This document shows positions 18,614 through 27,248 of a stretch of 64,000 nt of DNA, one piece after another. The notes under the pieces are model-generated. The model worked only from the letters and a program-made list of their open reading frames with translations. It did not search any database and was not told where the DNA came from. Every line of letters begins with the position of its first letter. Within the stretch, counting starts at the first letter, position 1. The position numbers and the translations under genes were made by a program. Source of the stretch: Taklimakanibacter lacteus (lineage in GTDB: Bacteria > Pseudomonadota > Alphaproteobacteria > Rhizobiales > Aestuariivirgaceae); the NCBI GenBank assembly GCA_003576695.1, contig QOZQ01000005.1:372001-436000 (forward strand), given 5' to 3'.

Positions 18614-19329
18614 CAGCGCTCATTCAATGAATCAAAAGCCGTCACACTGGTCGTATCCCGCTTCGGGCGCTCCTCGCGCAGGGTGTGACCATGCACGAGG
18701 TAGTAGATGTTCTCGGCGATGTTGGTGGCATGATCGCCGATGCGCTCGAAGTTCTTGGCCCCGAAGAGCAGATGGGTGCAGGGACCGATCATGCGCGGAT
18801 CCTCCATCATATAGGTGAGGAGCTCGCGGAAGATCGAGTTGTAGAGGGCATCCAGCTCGCCGTCATTGCGCCACACATCGAGCGCCTTGGCGTCATCGGT
18901 CGTCGTATAGGCATCGAGAACATCCTTCAGCTCCTCGAGGGAGAGCCTGCCCATGCGCGTCAGGCCGGCGGCGAGCTTGCGCGGCAGCTGCTCGTTGATG
19001 GCATGGGTGCGCTTGGCGATGTTCTTGGCAAGGTCGCCGATGCGCTCGAGGTCGGAGGCGACGCGGATCGCCACCATGATCTCGCGCAGGTCGCGCGCCA
19101 TGGGCTGGCGCTTGGCAATGGTGAGGATGGCACGCTCCTCGAGCTGCAGCTCGAGGGCGTCTATCTTCTCGTCCTGGGCGATCACCACATCGGCGAGCTT
19201 GGTATCGCGTTTCGACAACGCTTCGATCGCCTTGGCGAGATGATCCTCGGCGAGCCCGCCCATCTGGGCGAGCATCGTCTTGAGGTTGGCGAGGTCCTCG
19301 TCATAGGCCTTGACGATATGATCCGACAT
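18613..19329 (-). CDS. phoU: Phosphate signalling protein PhoU
   Basis: 238 residues from ATG 19329 (MSDHIVKAYDEDL), preceded by TGGAGA; a TTG start at 19344 is less likely. Two three-helix PhoU repeats are visible, each with the metal-binding E/DxxxD pattern: ASDLERIGDLAKNIAKR and KNFERIGDHATNIAENIYYLVHG. It couples PstSCAB transport state to PhoR and restrains the phosphate response. It lies 19 bases after pstB and overlaps phoB by one base. Confidence 0.96.
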   Translation of the reverse strand: MSDHIVKAYDEDLANLKTMLAQMGGLAEDHLAKAIEALSKRDTKLADVVIAQDEKIDALELQLEERAILTIAKRQPMARDLREIMVAIRVASDLERIGDLAKNIAKRTHAINEQLPRKLAAGLTRMGRLSLEELKDVLDAYTTTDDAKALDVWRNDGELDALYNSIFRELLTYMMEDPRMIGPCTHLLFGAKNFERIGDHATNIAENIYYLVHGHTLREERPKRDTTSVTAFDSLNER

Positions 19330-19348
19330 AGTCCTGATCTCCAAAGTC

Positions 19349-20182
19349 TCAGCCGAAGCGGCCGGTAATGTAGTCCTGGGTGCGCTTGTCCTTGGGCGAG
19401 GTGAAGATGTCGTCGGTATCGCCGACCTCCACCAGGTTGCCGAGATGGAAAAACGCGGTCAGCTGCGAAACCCGCGCCGCCTGCTGCATCGAATGGGTGA
19501 CGATGACGATGCAGAAGTTCTGGCGCAACTCGTCGATGAGCTCCTCGATGCGCGCGGTGGCGATCGGATCGAGCGCCGAGCACGGCTCGTCCATCAGGAT
19601 CACCTGTGGATTGACGGCAATGGCGCGGGCGATGCACAGGCGCTGCTGCTGGCCGCCCGACAGCCCGGTGCCCGGATGATCGAGACGGTCCTTCACTTCC
19701 TCGAACAGGCCCGCCTTCTTCAGGCTGGTGACGACGACCTCCTCGAGATCGGTCTTGTTCCTGGCGAGGCCATGGATCTTCGGGCCATAGGCGACATTCT
19801 CATAGATCGACTTGGGAAACGGATTGGGCTTCTGGAACACCATGCCGATGCGGGCGCGCAGCTGCACCACGTCGAGATTCTTGTCGTAGATGTCGCGGTT
19901 GTCGATCTCGATCCTGCCGGTGACCCGGCAGGACGGAATGGTGTCGTTCATGCGGTTGATCGAGCGCAGGAAGGTCGACTTGCCGCAGCCCGAGGGGCCG
20001 ATGAAGGCCGAGACGGCGCTGTCGGGGATGTCGATGCTCAGATCCTTGATGGCGTGCTTCTCGCCGTAATAGACGTCGACATTGCGCGCCTTGATCTTGA
20101 GCGGCTTCTCGCGCGCGATGCGCGGGGCATTCTCGGCGACCGGGGTTTTTATCATGGCATCCATTTCAGCGGACCCTTTCAT
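19349..20182 (-). CDS. pstB: Phosphate ABC transporter ATPase PstB
   Basis: About 277 residues from ATG 20182 ([10 protein letters not shown]), which overlaps the pstA stop; ATGs at 20164 and 20155 are alternatives because the family core begins at [14 protein letters not shown]. Walker [20 protein letters not shown], then FQKPNPFP, the signature [16 protein letters not shown], Walker [14 protein letters not shown] and H-loop [13 protein letters not shown] are all classic PstB. A much longer open frame upstream is antisense-free but out of frame with pstA and is not protein. Confidence 0.96.
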   Translation of the reverse strand: MKGSAEMDAMIKTPVAENAPRIAREKPLKIKARNVDVYYGEKHAIKDLSIDIPDSAVSAFIGPSGCGKSTFLRSINRMNDTIPSCRVTGRIEIDNRDIYDKNLDVVQLRARIGMVFQKPNPFPKSIYENVAYGPKIHGLARNKTDLEEVVVTSLKKAGLFEEVKDRLDHPGTGLSGGQQQRLCIARAIAVNPQVILMDEPCSALDPIATARIEELIDELRQNFCIVIVTHSMQQAARVSQLTAFFHLGNLVEVGDTDDIFTSPKDKRTQDYITGRFG

Positions 20183-20184
20183 AC

Positions 20185-21723
20185 TTACCAGCGGCGCTCG
20201 AAGCGCTTGCGCAACAGAATCGCGGCCGCATTCATGACGAACAGAAAGACGAGAAGGACGATGATGGCCCCCGCCGTCTTGGACTGGAAGGCGATCTCGG
20301 GCAGGTCGGACCACAGATAGATCTGGATCGGCAGCACGGCCGCCGCATCGGTGAAGCCCGCCGGGACATCGACGATGAAGGCCACCATGCCGATCATCAG
20401 CAAAGGCGCCGTCTCGCCCAGCGCATGCGCCATGCCGATGATGGTGCCGGTCATGATGCCGGGCATGGCCAGCGGCAGCACGTGATGGAAGATCGCCTGC
20501 TGGTGCGAGGCGCCGACGCCGAGCGCCGCTTCCTTGATCGAGGGCGGCACGGCGCGGAGCGCCGCGCGCGCCGCGATGATGATGGTCGGCAGGACGAGCA
20601 GCGCCAGGACCAGGCCGCCGACGAGAGGCGCCGAGCGCGGCAGGCCGAAGAAATTGAGGAACATCGCGAGGCCAAGAAGGCCGAAGACGATCGAGGGGAC
20701 CGCCGCCAGGTTGTTGATGTTCACCTCGATGAGCTGGGTCAGGCGGTTCTTGGGCGCGAATTCCTCCAGATAGATCGCCGCGGCGACGCCGATCGGCAGG
20801 CAGAGGAACAAGGTGACGAGCAGCGTCAGGATGGAGCCCATGAGGGCGCCCCTGATACCGGCAAGCTCCGGCTCGCGCGAGTCGCCGGAAGAGAAGAAGC
20901 GCCAGGCGATGCCATTCTCGGCCACGCCCTGCTCCTTCAGCTGCTCGAGCCACAGGGCTTCCTGATCGTCGATGCGCCGGCTGCTTTCAGGCACCGTGAA
21001 GCGGACGATGTCCCAGGCGCCCGAGGCAACCGGATCGAGCGATTTGGGAGCGGTGACCGTCTCAGCCGGGATTTCCTTGTCTGTCTCAACCGGGCCCGAG
21101 ATTCTCAATGCGCCCCCATTCGCCCTTACGATGTCGCCGATCTTGAAGCCGACGGACTCTGGCGAGACGACTGACAGAGTGTAGTTCTCGCCATTCTGCT
21201 TGATGGTCAGGCCGTCGATCGGCTTGATGCGCTCGACCCCGGTCTGGCGGCCCTTCATATACTGATCGGCATCGTCGGAGAGCAGCACCGGCACCTTGGC
21301 GTCCTGGCCGATGAGGCCCGGATTGCCCATCACCATTTTGCGGAAATCATCGGCGGCGCCCGAGCTCAGCAGGCCCAGCAGCTTCTTGCGGTCGGCGCGC
21401 GAGGTTACTTCCGGAAAAAGTGCTCGGAAGGAGTCGCGGACCGGCGTGTCGAAATCGCCGGTGCGAATGACCTTGGGGTCCTTGCTGTTCTGCGGGTCGA
21501 TCGCCGCCTGGTCGACCTTGACGGAGAGATCGATGCGGCTCTCGAAGAAGGCCGGCAGGCCCCTGGCCAGGATGTCGGCGAAGAGCAGCACCAGGAAGAT
21601 GGCGGTCACCGCGATGGCGGCGATGCCGTAGAGCTTGAAGCGGCGCTCGGCGCGGTAGCGCTTGGCGACCAGCGCATCATTGTCGCTGAAGCGGCGGGGG
21701 GCGGCGATCGCGGTATCAGTCAT
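20185..21723 (-). CDS. pstA: Phosphate ABC transporter permease PstA (long alphaproteobacterial form)
   Basis: About 512 residues from ATG 21723 ([16 protein letters not shown]), which overlaps the pstC stop by eight bases. After the first membrane helix ([20 protein letters not shown]) a periplasmic insertion of roughly 240 residues, the DUF3333-type region typical of alphaproteobacterial PstA, precedes the five C-terminal helices. The coupling loop [21 protein letters not shown] is present. It forms the phosphate channel with PstC. Confidence 0.95.
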   Translation of the reverse strand: MTDTAIAAPRRFSDNDALVAKRYRAERRFKLYGIAAIAVTAIFLVLLFADILARGLPAFFESRIDLSVKVDQAAIDPQNSKDPKVIRTGDFDTPVRDSFRALFPEVTSRADRKKLLGLLSSGAADDFRKMVMGNPGLIGQDAKVPVLLSDDADQYMKGRQTGVERIKPIDGLTIKQNGENYTLSVVSPESVGFKIGDIVRANGGALRISGPVETDKEIPAETVTAPKSLDPVASGAWDIVRFTVPESSRRIDDQEALWLEQLKEQGVAENGIAWRFFSSGDSREPELAGIRGALMGSILTLLVTLFLCLPIGVAAAIYLEEFAPKNRLTQLIEVNINNLAAVPSIVFGLLGLAMFLNFFGLPRSAPLVGGLVLALLVLPTIIIAARAALRAVPPSIKEAALGVGASHQQAIFHHVLPLAMPGIMTGTIIGMAHALGETAPLLMIGMVAFIVDVPAGFTDAAAVLPIQIYLWSDLPEIAFQSKTAGAIIVLLVFLFVMNAAAILLRKRFERRW

Positions 21724-23086
21724 ATTGTTCCCGGTATCTTTGCACGATCTTGAGCGCGATATAGTTGAGGGCAAGCGTGAAGAAGAACAGGACGAGGCCG
21801 AGAGCGAAAGCGGAGAGCGTCTTGGCCGAGTCGAATTCCTGATCGCCGACCAGCAAGGTCTTGATCTGCACGGTGACGGTGGTGACCGCCGCCAGCGGGT
21901 TGAAGGTGAGGTTGGCGGCCAATCCGGCGGCCATCACCACGATCATCGTCTCGCCGACGGCACGCGAGATCGCCAGCATGAAGGCCGAGACGATGCCGGG
22001 CAGCGCCGCCGGGAGAACCACCTTCTTGATGGTCTCGGACCTGGTGGCGCCCATGGCGTAGGATCCGTCGCGCAAGGACTGCGGCACGGCATTGATGACA
22101 TCGTCCGACAGCGACGACACGAAGGGAATGATCATCATGCCCATCACCAGACCGGCGGCGAGCGCGGATTCGGAAGCCACGTCCAGCCCCAGGGATTCCC
22201 CCCAGCCGCGAATGAGCGGCGCCACGGTCAAGGCGGCGAAGAAGCCCAGCACCACGGTCGGGATGCCGGCCAGGATCTCGAGGATCGGCTTGACTACGGC
22301 ACGGATCCTCGGCGTCGCATATTCGGCCATGTAGATGGCCGAGAACAGGCCCAGGGGGCCGGCCACGAGCATGGCGATGAGGGTTATCAGCAGCGTGCCC
22401 GCGATGAGCGGCACGATGCCGAAGGCGCCGGAGGAGCCGACCTGGTCGGCCCGCAGGGCGGTCTGCGGCGACCATTGCAGCCCGAACAGGAAGTCGATCG
22501 GCGATACCTTGCTGAAGAAATGCATGGCCTCGAACACCACCGACAGCACGATGCCGATGGTGGTGAGGACGGCGACGGCGGAACAAGCCAGCAGCACATA
22601 TTTGACGAAACGCTCGAACTGGTTGCGGGCCCGCAATTCAGGCGTGATGCGCCTGAGGCCCCAGAAGACGACAGCGAGGCCGGCGAGCGCGCCGAGGCCG
22701 TTCAATCCCCAATAAACGAGGCTGGAAGCCGAGGTGAAGGCCGCGGCGGCCGACTTCAGCGTCTCGCCGGGCTCGCCCTGATAGAGGCCGGCCACCAGAT
22801 TCTGCACGTCGCGCAAGGCGGCGTCGCGCTGCAGCGGCTCGGCGATGGCCGAAGGATCGAAAGCGCCGAGCGTCTGGCTCACAATATAATGCGACCCCAG
22901 GGGGGCGCCGATCATGTAGATCGCCATCATCGCGGTCAGAACCGCGGCGGCAATGAAGAGACCGTGATAGGCGGGAAGCGAATGGAGCGAATTGCCGGCG
23001 CCGCTCATGAGGCGGGAGCGCTGGCTTCCCAGGAAGAAGCCGACGAGCACCAGAACGGCGAGAATTGCGAAATAAGTCCCCGACAT
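21716..23086 (-). CDS. pstC: Phosphate ABC transporter permease PstC
   Basis: 456 residues, longer than the 320-residue E. coli protein because of an N-terminal part with two extra helices (TYFAILAVLVLVGFFLGS and GLFIAAAVLTAMMAIYMIG) as usual in alphaproteobacteria. The conserved core includes YMAEYATPRIRAVVKPILE, LAGIPTVVLGFFA and the coupling loop RDGSYAMGATRSETIKKVVLP. It overlaps pstA by eight bases and is separated from pstS by 250 bases with two hairpins. Confidence 0.95.
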   Translation of the reverse strand: MSGTYFAILAVLVLVGFFLGSQRSRLMSGAGNSLHSLPAYHGLFIAAAVLTAMMAIYMIGAPLGSHYIVSQTLGAFDPSAIAEPLQRDAALRDVQNLVAGLYQGEPGETLKSAAAAFTSASSLVYWGLNGLGALAGLAVVFWGLRRITPELRARNQFERFVKYVLLACSAVAVLTTIGIVLSVVFEAMHFFSKVSPIDFLFGLQWSPQTALRADQVGSSGAFGIVPLIAGTLLITLIAMLVAGPLGLFSAIYMAEYATPRIRAVVKPILEILAGIPTVVLGFFAALTVAPLIRGWGESLGLDVASESALAAGLVMGMMIIPFVSSLSDDVINAVPQSLRDGSYAMGATRSETIKKVVLPAALPGIVSAFMLAISRAVGETMIVVMAAGLAANLTFNPLAAVTTVTVQIKTLLVGDQEFDSAKTLSAFALGLVLFFFTLALNYIALKIVQRYREQYD

Positions 23087-23231
23087 GACGCGCCCTTGAT
23101 CCTTGTTACGTCCGCCGTCTCATGATCCGTGCGGCGTTTCGAGCTGTCCCGGCCGGACCATCATGATCCGACCGGGATGAAGAGGTGCGAGACGGCCGGT
23201 ACATCCGCGGACCGCCTCTTGCGCGCTTCCC

Positions 23232-23253
23232 GGCGAAGTGGCTCCACTTCGCC
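23232..23253 (-). promoter_or_regulatory. pstS-pstC intercistronic hairpin 1
   Basis: GGCGAAGTGG and CCACTTCGCC form a perfect inverted repeat with two bases between (about 9 bp of stem once the loop is formed). No T-run. On the transcript it lies after pstS and may protect the pstS message or limit read-through into pstCAB, keeping binding protein in excess. Role inferred. Confidence 0.6.
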
Positions 23254-23280
23254 ACGAGGGAAACGCGCCAGTCTATTCTG

Positions 23281-23324
23281 AGCAAATCCTCGTCGCCAAA
23301 GTCCGAACTTTGGCGGGACTTGCT
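23281..23324 (-). promoter_or_regulatory. pstS-pstC intercistronic hairpin 2
   Basis: CGCCAAAGT and ACTTTGGCG pair around a CCGA loop (23294-23315), and outer bases AGCAA/TTGCT and TCC/GGA extend the stem across a small bulge. It ends 13 bases after the pstS stop, the position expected of a message-stabilising or partial terminator stem. Confidence 0.6.
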
Positions 23325-23336
23325 CCGGCAGCCAGC

Positions 23337-24374
23337 CTACATCAGCTGGTCGCCCTTGATCGTTTCCATGCCTTCGGCGGCAGCCTTGGTCTTCTTCGCT
23401 TCGTCGCCGGGCAGGGTCACCAGGCCCTTGGCGGCGAGATAGCCGTCTTCGCCCATCGCCTTGTCGGAGACATATTCCTTCACGAACTCGACCATGCCGG
23501 GGATCGTGCCGACATGCTGCTTCTTCGCATAGATGAAGAGCGGACGGGCGACCTTGTATTCGCCGCTGGCGATCGTCTCATAGGTCGGCGCGCCGCCGTC
23601 GATCGAAGCACCCTTGATCTTGTTCTGGTTCTCCTCGAGGAAGGAGTAGCCGAAGATGCCGACCGCCTTCGGATTGGCCTCGAGCTTCTGAACGATGAGA
23701 TTGTCGTTCTCGCCGGCGTCGATATAGGCGCCGTCCTCGCGGATCGACTTCCACACCGTGTCGAAAGCCTTGGCGTCCGACTTCTTGAGGGCCTTGAGCG
23801 AGTCGATCGTCAAGGCGCCCTGCTCCATCACGAGCTCGACGAACGAGTCACGCGTGCCGGAGGTCGGCGGCGGACCCAGCACCTCGATCTTCTCGTCCGG
23901 GAGCGACGCATCGACGTCCTTCCAGGTCTTGTAGGGATTGGCGACGAGCTTGCCGTCCTTGTCCGGCACTTCCTTCGCAAGAGCGAGGAACAGCTGCTGC
24001 TTGGTGAAGATGAGATCCGGGCCCGTCTTGGAGTTGGCGACGGTCAGGCCGTCGAAGCCGACCTTGATCTCGACGATATCGGTGACGCCATGCTTGGCGC
24101 AGTCCTCGAACTCGCTCTTCTTGATCTGGCGCGAGGCGTTGGTGAAATCGGGCTGGTCGGCGCCGATGCCGGCGCAGAACAGCTTCATGCCGCCGCCGGT
24201 GCCGGTCGATTCGACGACCGGGGTCTTCATGCCCGAGGTCTTGCCGAACTGCTCGGCGACCGCGGTGGTGAAGGGATAGACCGTCGATGAGCCGACGATG
24301 CGGATCTGGTCACGGGCTTGCGCGATGCCAGCCGTCAGGGCCAGAAGGCTTGCAGCCAAAAGTAAGCGTTTCAT
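23337..24374 (-). CDS. pstS: Phosphate-binding periplasmic protein PstS
   Basis: 345 residues with a Sec signal peptide (MKRLLLAASLLALTAGIAQA, cut before RDQIR). The phosphate-site segments VGSSTVYPFT, ESTGTGGGMKLFC and PTSGTRDSF are present. GGAGACAAGGA precedes the ATG. First structural gene of the pst operon, with a Pho box about 70-86 bases upstream; phoR lies just upstream of that. Confidence 0.96.
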   Translation of the reverse strand: MKRLLLAASLLALTAGIAQARDQIRIVGSSTVYPFTTAVAEQFGKTSGMKTPVVESTGTGGGMKLFCAGIGADQPDFTNASRQIKKSEFEDCAKHGVTDIVEIKVGFDGLTVANSKTGPDLIFTKQQLFLALAKEVPDKDGKLVANPYKTWKDVDASLPDEKIEVLGPPPTSGTRDSFVELVMEQGALTIDSLKALKKSDAKAFDTVWKSIREDGAYIDAGENDNLIVQKLEANPKAVGIFGYSFLEENQNKIKGASIDGGAPTYETIASGEYKVARPLFIYAKKQHVGTIPGMVEFVKEYVSDKAMGEDGYLAAKGLVTLPGDEAKKTKAAAEGMETIKGDQLM

Positions 24375-24442
24375 TCCTTGTCTCCTCTGTATGACGCCTG
24401 ACTTCCATTAGGCATCCGGCATGAGCGTTATGTGACATCCAC

Positions 24443-24460
24443 GCTACAGGAATATGACAA
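24443..24460 (-). promoter_or_regulatory. Pho box before pstS
   Basis: On the minus strand TTGTCATATTCCTGTAGC fits the two-repeat PhoB consensus CTGTCAT-4-CTGTCAT with a strong first half and a weaker second half. A further TGTCAC/CTCATG pair follows downstream (near 24423-24437). Predicted to activate pstSCAB-phoU-phoB under phosphate limitation. Confidence 0.75.
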
Positions 24461-24484
24461 GTCAACCTGCTGAAATTGCTGCCA

Positions 24485-25582
24485 TTATTTCGATTCTGCA
24501 GATACGGCGGGGACCCGAATCGTGAAGCTGCTGCCGACGCCCAGTTCCGACTGGATGCGCAGTTTGGCGCGGTGGCGGTTGAGGATGTGCTTGACGATGG
24601 CAAGGCCAAGGCCGGTGCCGCCGCGCGAGCGGCTCTCCTGGGCGCTGATGCGGTAGAAGCGCTCGGTCAGGCGCGGCAGATGCTCCTCGGCGATCCCCGG
24701 TCCATGATCGCGCACCGTGAGCTCGCATTCCTCGCCGATCCGCTTGCCCGTCACCTCGATCAGCTTGCCGCCTGCGGCATATTTGATGGCATTCTCGACC
24801 AGGTTCTGCACGACCTGCACCAATTCATCCCAATCACCCTGAACGATCAACGGCTCCGCGCCCTCGATCCTGATCTCGACATCCGCATCCTTGGCGAGGC
24901 CCGACAAAGTATCGCGCACATGGAGCGCGATCTGACGGAGATCGGCGGTGCCGGTCGGGCGCTCATGGGCATTCATCTCGATGCGGCTGAGCGACAGGAG
25001 ATCATCGATCAGCCGCTTCATGCGCTCGGCCTGGGTCTGCATCAGAACCAGGAAACGCTCGCGCGAAACCTCGTCTTTCCTGGCCGCGCCCTGCAAGGTC
25101 TCGATGAAGCCCAGGAGCGAGGCCAGGGGCGTGCGCAGTTCGTGGCTCGCATGCGCCACGAAATCCGCGCGCATGCGCTCGGTCTGCTGCTCGCGCGTCA
25201 GGTCCTTGAGCAAAATGAGCACCGACACGCCGGGCTCGAAGGCGGCCACGGCCGCGACATAGGCTTCGAAATGGCGCGGCAAGGGAACATGCTGCTCATA
25301 GTCGACGCGCCTGGTGCCGCCATGCGCCAGCACCGCCTGCATCGCCTCCAATATCTGGGGTGCCCTGATGGCGGAAGACAGATGCTGGCCTTCGGGATCC
25401 ATGTTCAGGAGATCGCGCGCCTTGCCGTTGGCGCTCTTCACCACGCCATGATCGTCAAGCAGCATGACGGGATCGGGCAGAGCGCCGATCAGCGCCGTCA
25501 ACGCATCCTGAGCGAAAGTCCGGTCACGCAGCTCCCCGGCAGCGGCAGCAGCCCCGTCGGTCTTTTTCCAAGGCCAGATCAT
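24485..25582 (-). CDS. phoR: Phosphate regulon sensor kinase PhoR, apparently without membrane segments
   Basis: About 365 residues from ATG 25582 (MIWPWKKTDG). A PAS-like domain (ALPDPVMLLDDHGVVKSAN) is followed by the HisKA dimerisation helix with His147 in FVAHASHELRTPLASLLGF, and the ATPase domain with N box NLVENAIKYA and G boxes RDHGPGIAEEH and GGTGLGLAIVKHIL. The kinase domain is typical PhoR, and pstS and phoB lie downstream. Oddly, no hydrophobic segment precedes the PAS domain, and the longer open frame to 25870 has none either, whereas known PhoR proteins are membrane anchored. A one-helix membrane protein is encoded just upstream. Confidence 0.88.
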   Translation of the reverse strand: MIWPWKKTDGAAAAAGELRDRTFAQDALTALIGALPDPVMLLDDHGVVKSANGKARDLLNMDPEGQHLSSAIRAPQILEAMQAVLAHGGTRRVDYEQHVPLPRHFEAYVAAVAAFEPGVSVLILLKDLTREQQTERMRADFVAHASHELRTPLASLLGFIETLQGAARKDEVSRERFLVLMQTQAERMKRLIDDLLSLSRIEMNAHERPTGTADLRQIALHVRDTLSGLAKDADVEIRIEGAEPLIVQGDWDELVQVVQNLVENAIKYAAGGKLIEVTGKRIGEECELTVRDHGPGIAEEHLPRLTERFYRISAQESRSRGGTGLGLAIVKHILNRHRAKLRIQSELGVGSSFTIRVPAVSAESK

Positions 25583-25686
25583 CTGTTCACAGCAAAGCGG
25601 GTCAAAGCCCGCACAGTCCGCTTTGCTTATGACAAATTCCTGACGAATGAGAAAGGCCGTAGCGAAATGAGATGCAGGCCGCCATC

Positions 25687-26163
25687 CTATGCCCGGCGGA
25701 ACCGTCCCCTGCGCAGCATCAGCTTCAGGTCCCGCAGGATGTGGTCGCCAAGCGACAACGCTTCCCCGAGCTGAACCAAGGCGGAATTGGCCCTGCCTGC
25801 ATCGGTCACATTCCCGCCGAGCCCGCCCAGCAGCGCGTGGAACTGAGCGACCTCGCGTGCCGTCGAACACCCCAGAAGATCGAGCGTCGAGGCATTCGCC
25901 TCAAAGATCGCCGCTCTCGGGATTGAGAACATGAAAGCCTTGGATCCGGAGAGCTCCGATCGCCTTCCGCGAGCCGCCTTGCGCAGTCTCGCTTCCCATC
26001 CGTCGATCTCGATGAGCCGCAGGATTCCGGCGATCTCGCCGGCAAGGGCGAAGGCCAGTGCGCGGCGGCGCGTCCGCCGCGAAAATACCAGCACTCCCCC
26101 GGCGAGGAGGCCGAAAAGCAACCCTCCCGCAAACGAACCGGCAATCAAAAGGACGAGGGCCAT
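25687..26163 (-). CDS. Single-pass membrane protein of unknown function upstream of phoR
   Basis: About 158 residues from ATG 26163 (MALVLLIAGSF); ATG 26208 is an alternative that adds a charged N-terminal tail. One strong membrane segment (LVLLIAGSFAGGLLFGLLAGGVLVF) is followed by a basic stop-transfer run RRTRRRAL and a cytoplasmic helical region (LAGEIAGILRLIEIDGWEARLRK; later ANASTLDLLGCSTAREVAQFHALL). No family recognised. It reads in the same direction as phoR, 104 bases upstream, so co-transcription and a role in membrane attachment or sensing by the soluble PhoR are possible, not shown. Confidence 0.6.
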   Translation of the reverse strand: MALVLLIAGSFAGGLLFGLLAGGVLVFSRRTRRRALAFALAGEIAGILRLIEIDGWEARLRKAARGRRSELSGSKAFMFSIPRAAIFEANASTLDLLGCSTAREVAQFHALLGGLGGNVTDAGRANSALVQLGEALSLGDHILRDLKLMLRRGRFRRA

Positions 26164-26284
26164 ACGACCCACCTTTTCACGTCCCCACTGGATTGGACGC
26201 ACCTGCATGGTACCACCGACCAGCTTGAATGGAGAGACCTTAAGTTGACGCGCGGCGGAAGAGGTTTTAGAGAAGTTCCACATC

Positions 26285-26338
26285 CCAAGGGGATGGAGTC
26301 CCCCATAACCGCCCGTCAAAGGCTGATGACTCCTACTG
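26285..26338 (+). ncRNA. Fluoride riboswitch (crcB RNA)
   Basis: The sequence contains the fluoride aptamer signature in order: GGGGATGGAGTCCCCC hairpin, ATAACCGCC, then GGCTGATGACTCCTACT, which closes the pseudoknot and pairing. It lies about 120 bases before fluC on the same strand, the expected target. The intervening platform contains a hairpin GGTGGCC-GCAT-GGCCCACC near 26380-26400 and a short open frame that ends in the fluC ribosome site. Confidence 0.93.
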
Positions 26339-26456
26339 CGTGAAGGAATTCGCGGGTAGGATCGAGATCGCCCTGTCCGCGGGTGGCCGCATGGCCCACC
26401 TTCACATCAATACCGATGGCGATCCTCAGGACCGCAAAGGACAAAGGTGAGGCAAC

Positions 26457-26858
26457 GTGTTTCGGACCTACATTCTCATCATGATCGGCAGCGCATTGGG
26501 CGGAGCCGGCCGCTATTGGTGCTCGGGATTCATCGCGCAGCATTTCGGCGAAACCTTCCCGTGGGGGACGATCATCGTCAATGTCGCGGGCTCGTTCGTC
26601 ATCGGCTTTGTCGCAACCCTGACCGGACCCGACGGGCGCATATTCGCCGGCACGGACACCCGCCAGTTCATCATGGTCGGCCTGTGCGGCGGCTACACGA
26701 CCTTTTCATCCTTCAGCCTGCAGACATTGAATCTGATGCGGGACGGCGATTGGCTGCGCGCGACGGGGAATGTCGGAATTTCGGTTATCCTGTGCATGCT
26801 CGCGGTTTGGCTGGGCCACATCGCAGCGGCAAGCGTCAATCACCTGAAAGGAGCCTGA
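26457..26858 (+). CDS. fluC: Fluoride exporter FluC (CrcB)
   Basis: 133 residues, four membrane helices, dual-topology Fluc channel. Family marks: GGAGRYWCSGF, WGTIIVNVAGSFVIGF with the conserved asparagine, and the GYTTFSSFSLQ segment carrying the fluoride-path Thr/Phe residues. GTG start at 26457 with AGGTGAGG just upstream. It exports fluoride and is controlled by the fluoride riboswitch upstream. The next gene begins three bases after its stop. Confidence 0.95.
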   Translation: MFRTYILIMIGSALGGAGRYWCSGFIAQHFGETFPWGTIIVNVAGSFVIGFVATLTGPDGRIFAGTDTRQFIMVGLCGGYTTFSSFSLQTLNLMRDGDWLRATGNVGISVILCMLAVWLGHIAAASVNHLKGA

Positions 26859-26861
26859 GCC

Positions 26862-27206
26862 GTGCAAATACCGCGTGATGCCGTCCTGCTCCGCATCTTC
26901 ATCGGCGAGAACGACAAATACGATCACAGGCCGCTTTATGAGGCGATCGTCCTCAAGGCGCGCGAGCTGCATCTGGCGGGGGCGACCGTGCTGCGCGGCC
27001 CCATGGGCTTCGGCCATTCGAGCCGCTTGCACACCGCCAAGATCCTGCGGCTGTCCGAGGACCTGCCGCTCATCGTGGAGATCGTCGACAGCGAAGAGAA
27101 GATCAACGAGCTGCTCACGGCCCTCAACGGCATGATGCAGAGCGGCCTGATCACCCTCGAAAAGGTCCAGGTTCTGCAATATGGCCTGCCGTCGGCCCAG
27201 CCTTAG
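26862..27206 (+). CDS. DUF190 family protein
   Basis: 114 residues, GTG start at 26862 preceded by AAAGGAG. The pattern LLRIFIGENDKYDHRPLYEAIVLKAREL and AGATVLRGPMGFGHSS is the DUF190 signature, a small ferredoxin-like fold protein often encoded with fluC. It forms a two-gene operon with fluC under the fluoride riboswitch. Biochemical role unknown; a regulatory PII-like trimer is the structural analogy. Confidence 0.9.
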   Translation: MQIPRDAVLLRIFIGENDKYDHRPLYEAIVLKARELHLAGATVLRGPMGFGHSSRLHTAKILRLSEDLPLIVEIVDSEEKINELLTALNGMMQSGLITLEKVQVLQYGLPSAQP

Positions 27207-27220
27207 TCTCCGGCTGGGCC
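27194..27220 (+). terminator. Terminator-like hairpin after the fluoride operon
   Basis: GGCCCAGCC and GGCTGGGCC form a 9-bp stem around a 9-base loop that contains the DUF190 stop codon. Only a weak pyrimidine tail follows, so termination strength is uncertain. The next gene converges on it from the opposite strand. Confidence 0.55.
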
Positions 27221-27248
27221 GCTTCATCGGATATGCCGCCCGGGATCA

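Noticed and set aside
20183..20953. Upstream extension of the pstB frame
   Set aside because: It lies out of frame within pstA and has alanine/arginine-rich composition; pstB starts at 20182 or later.
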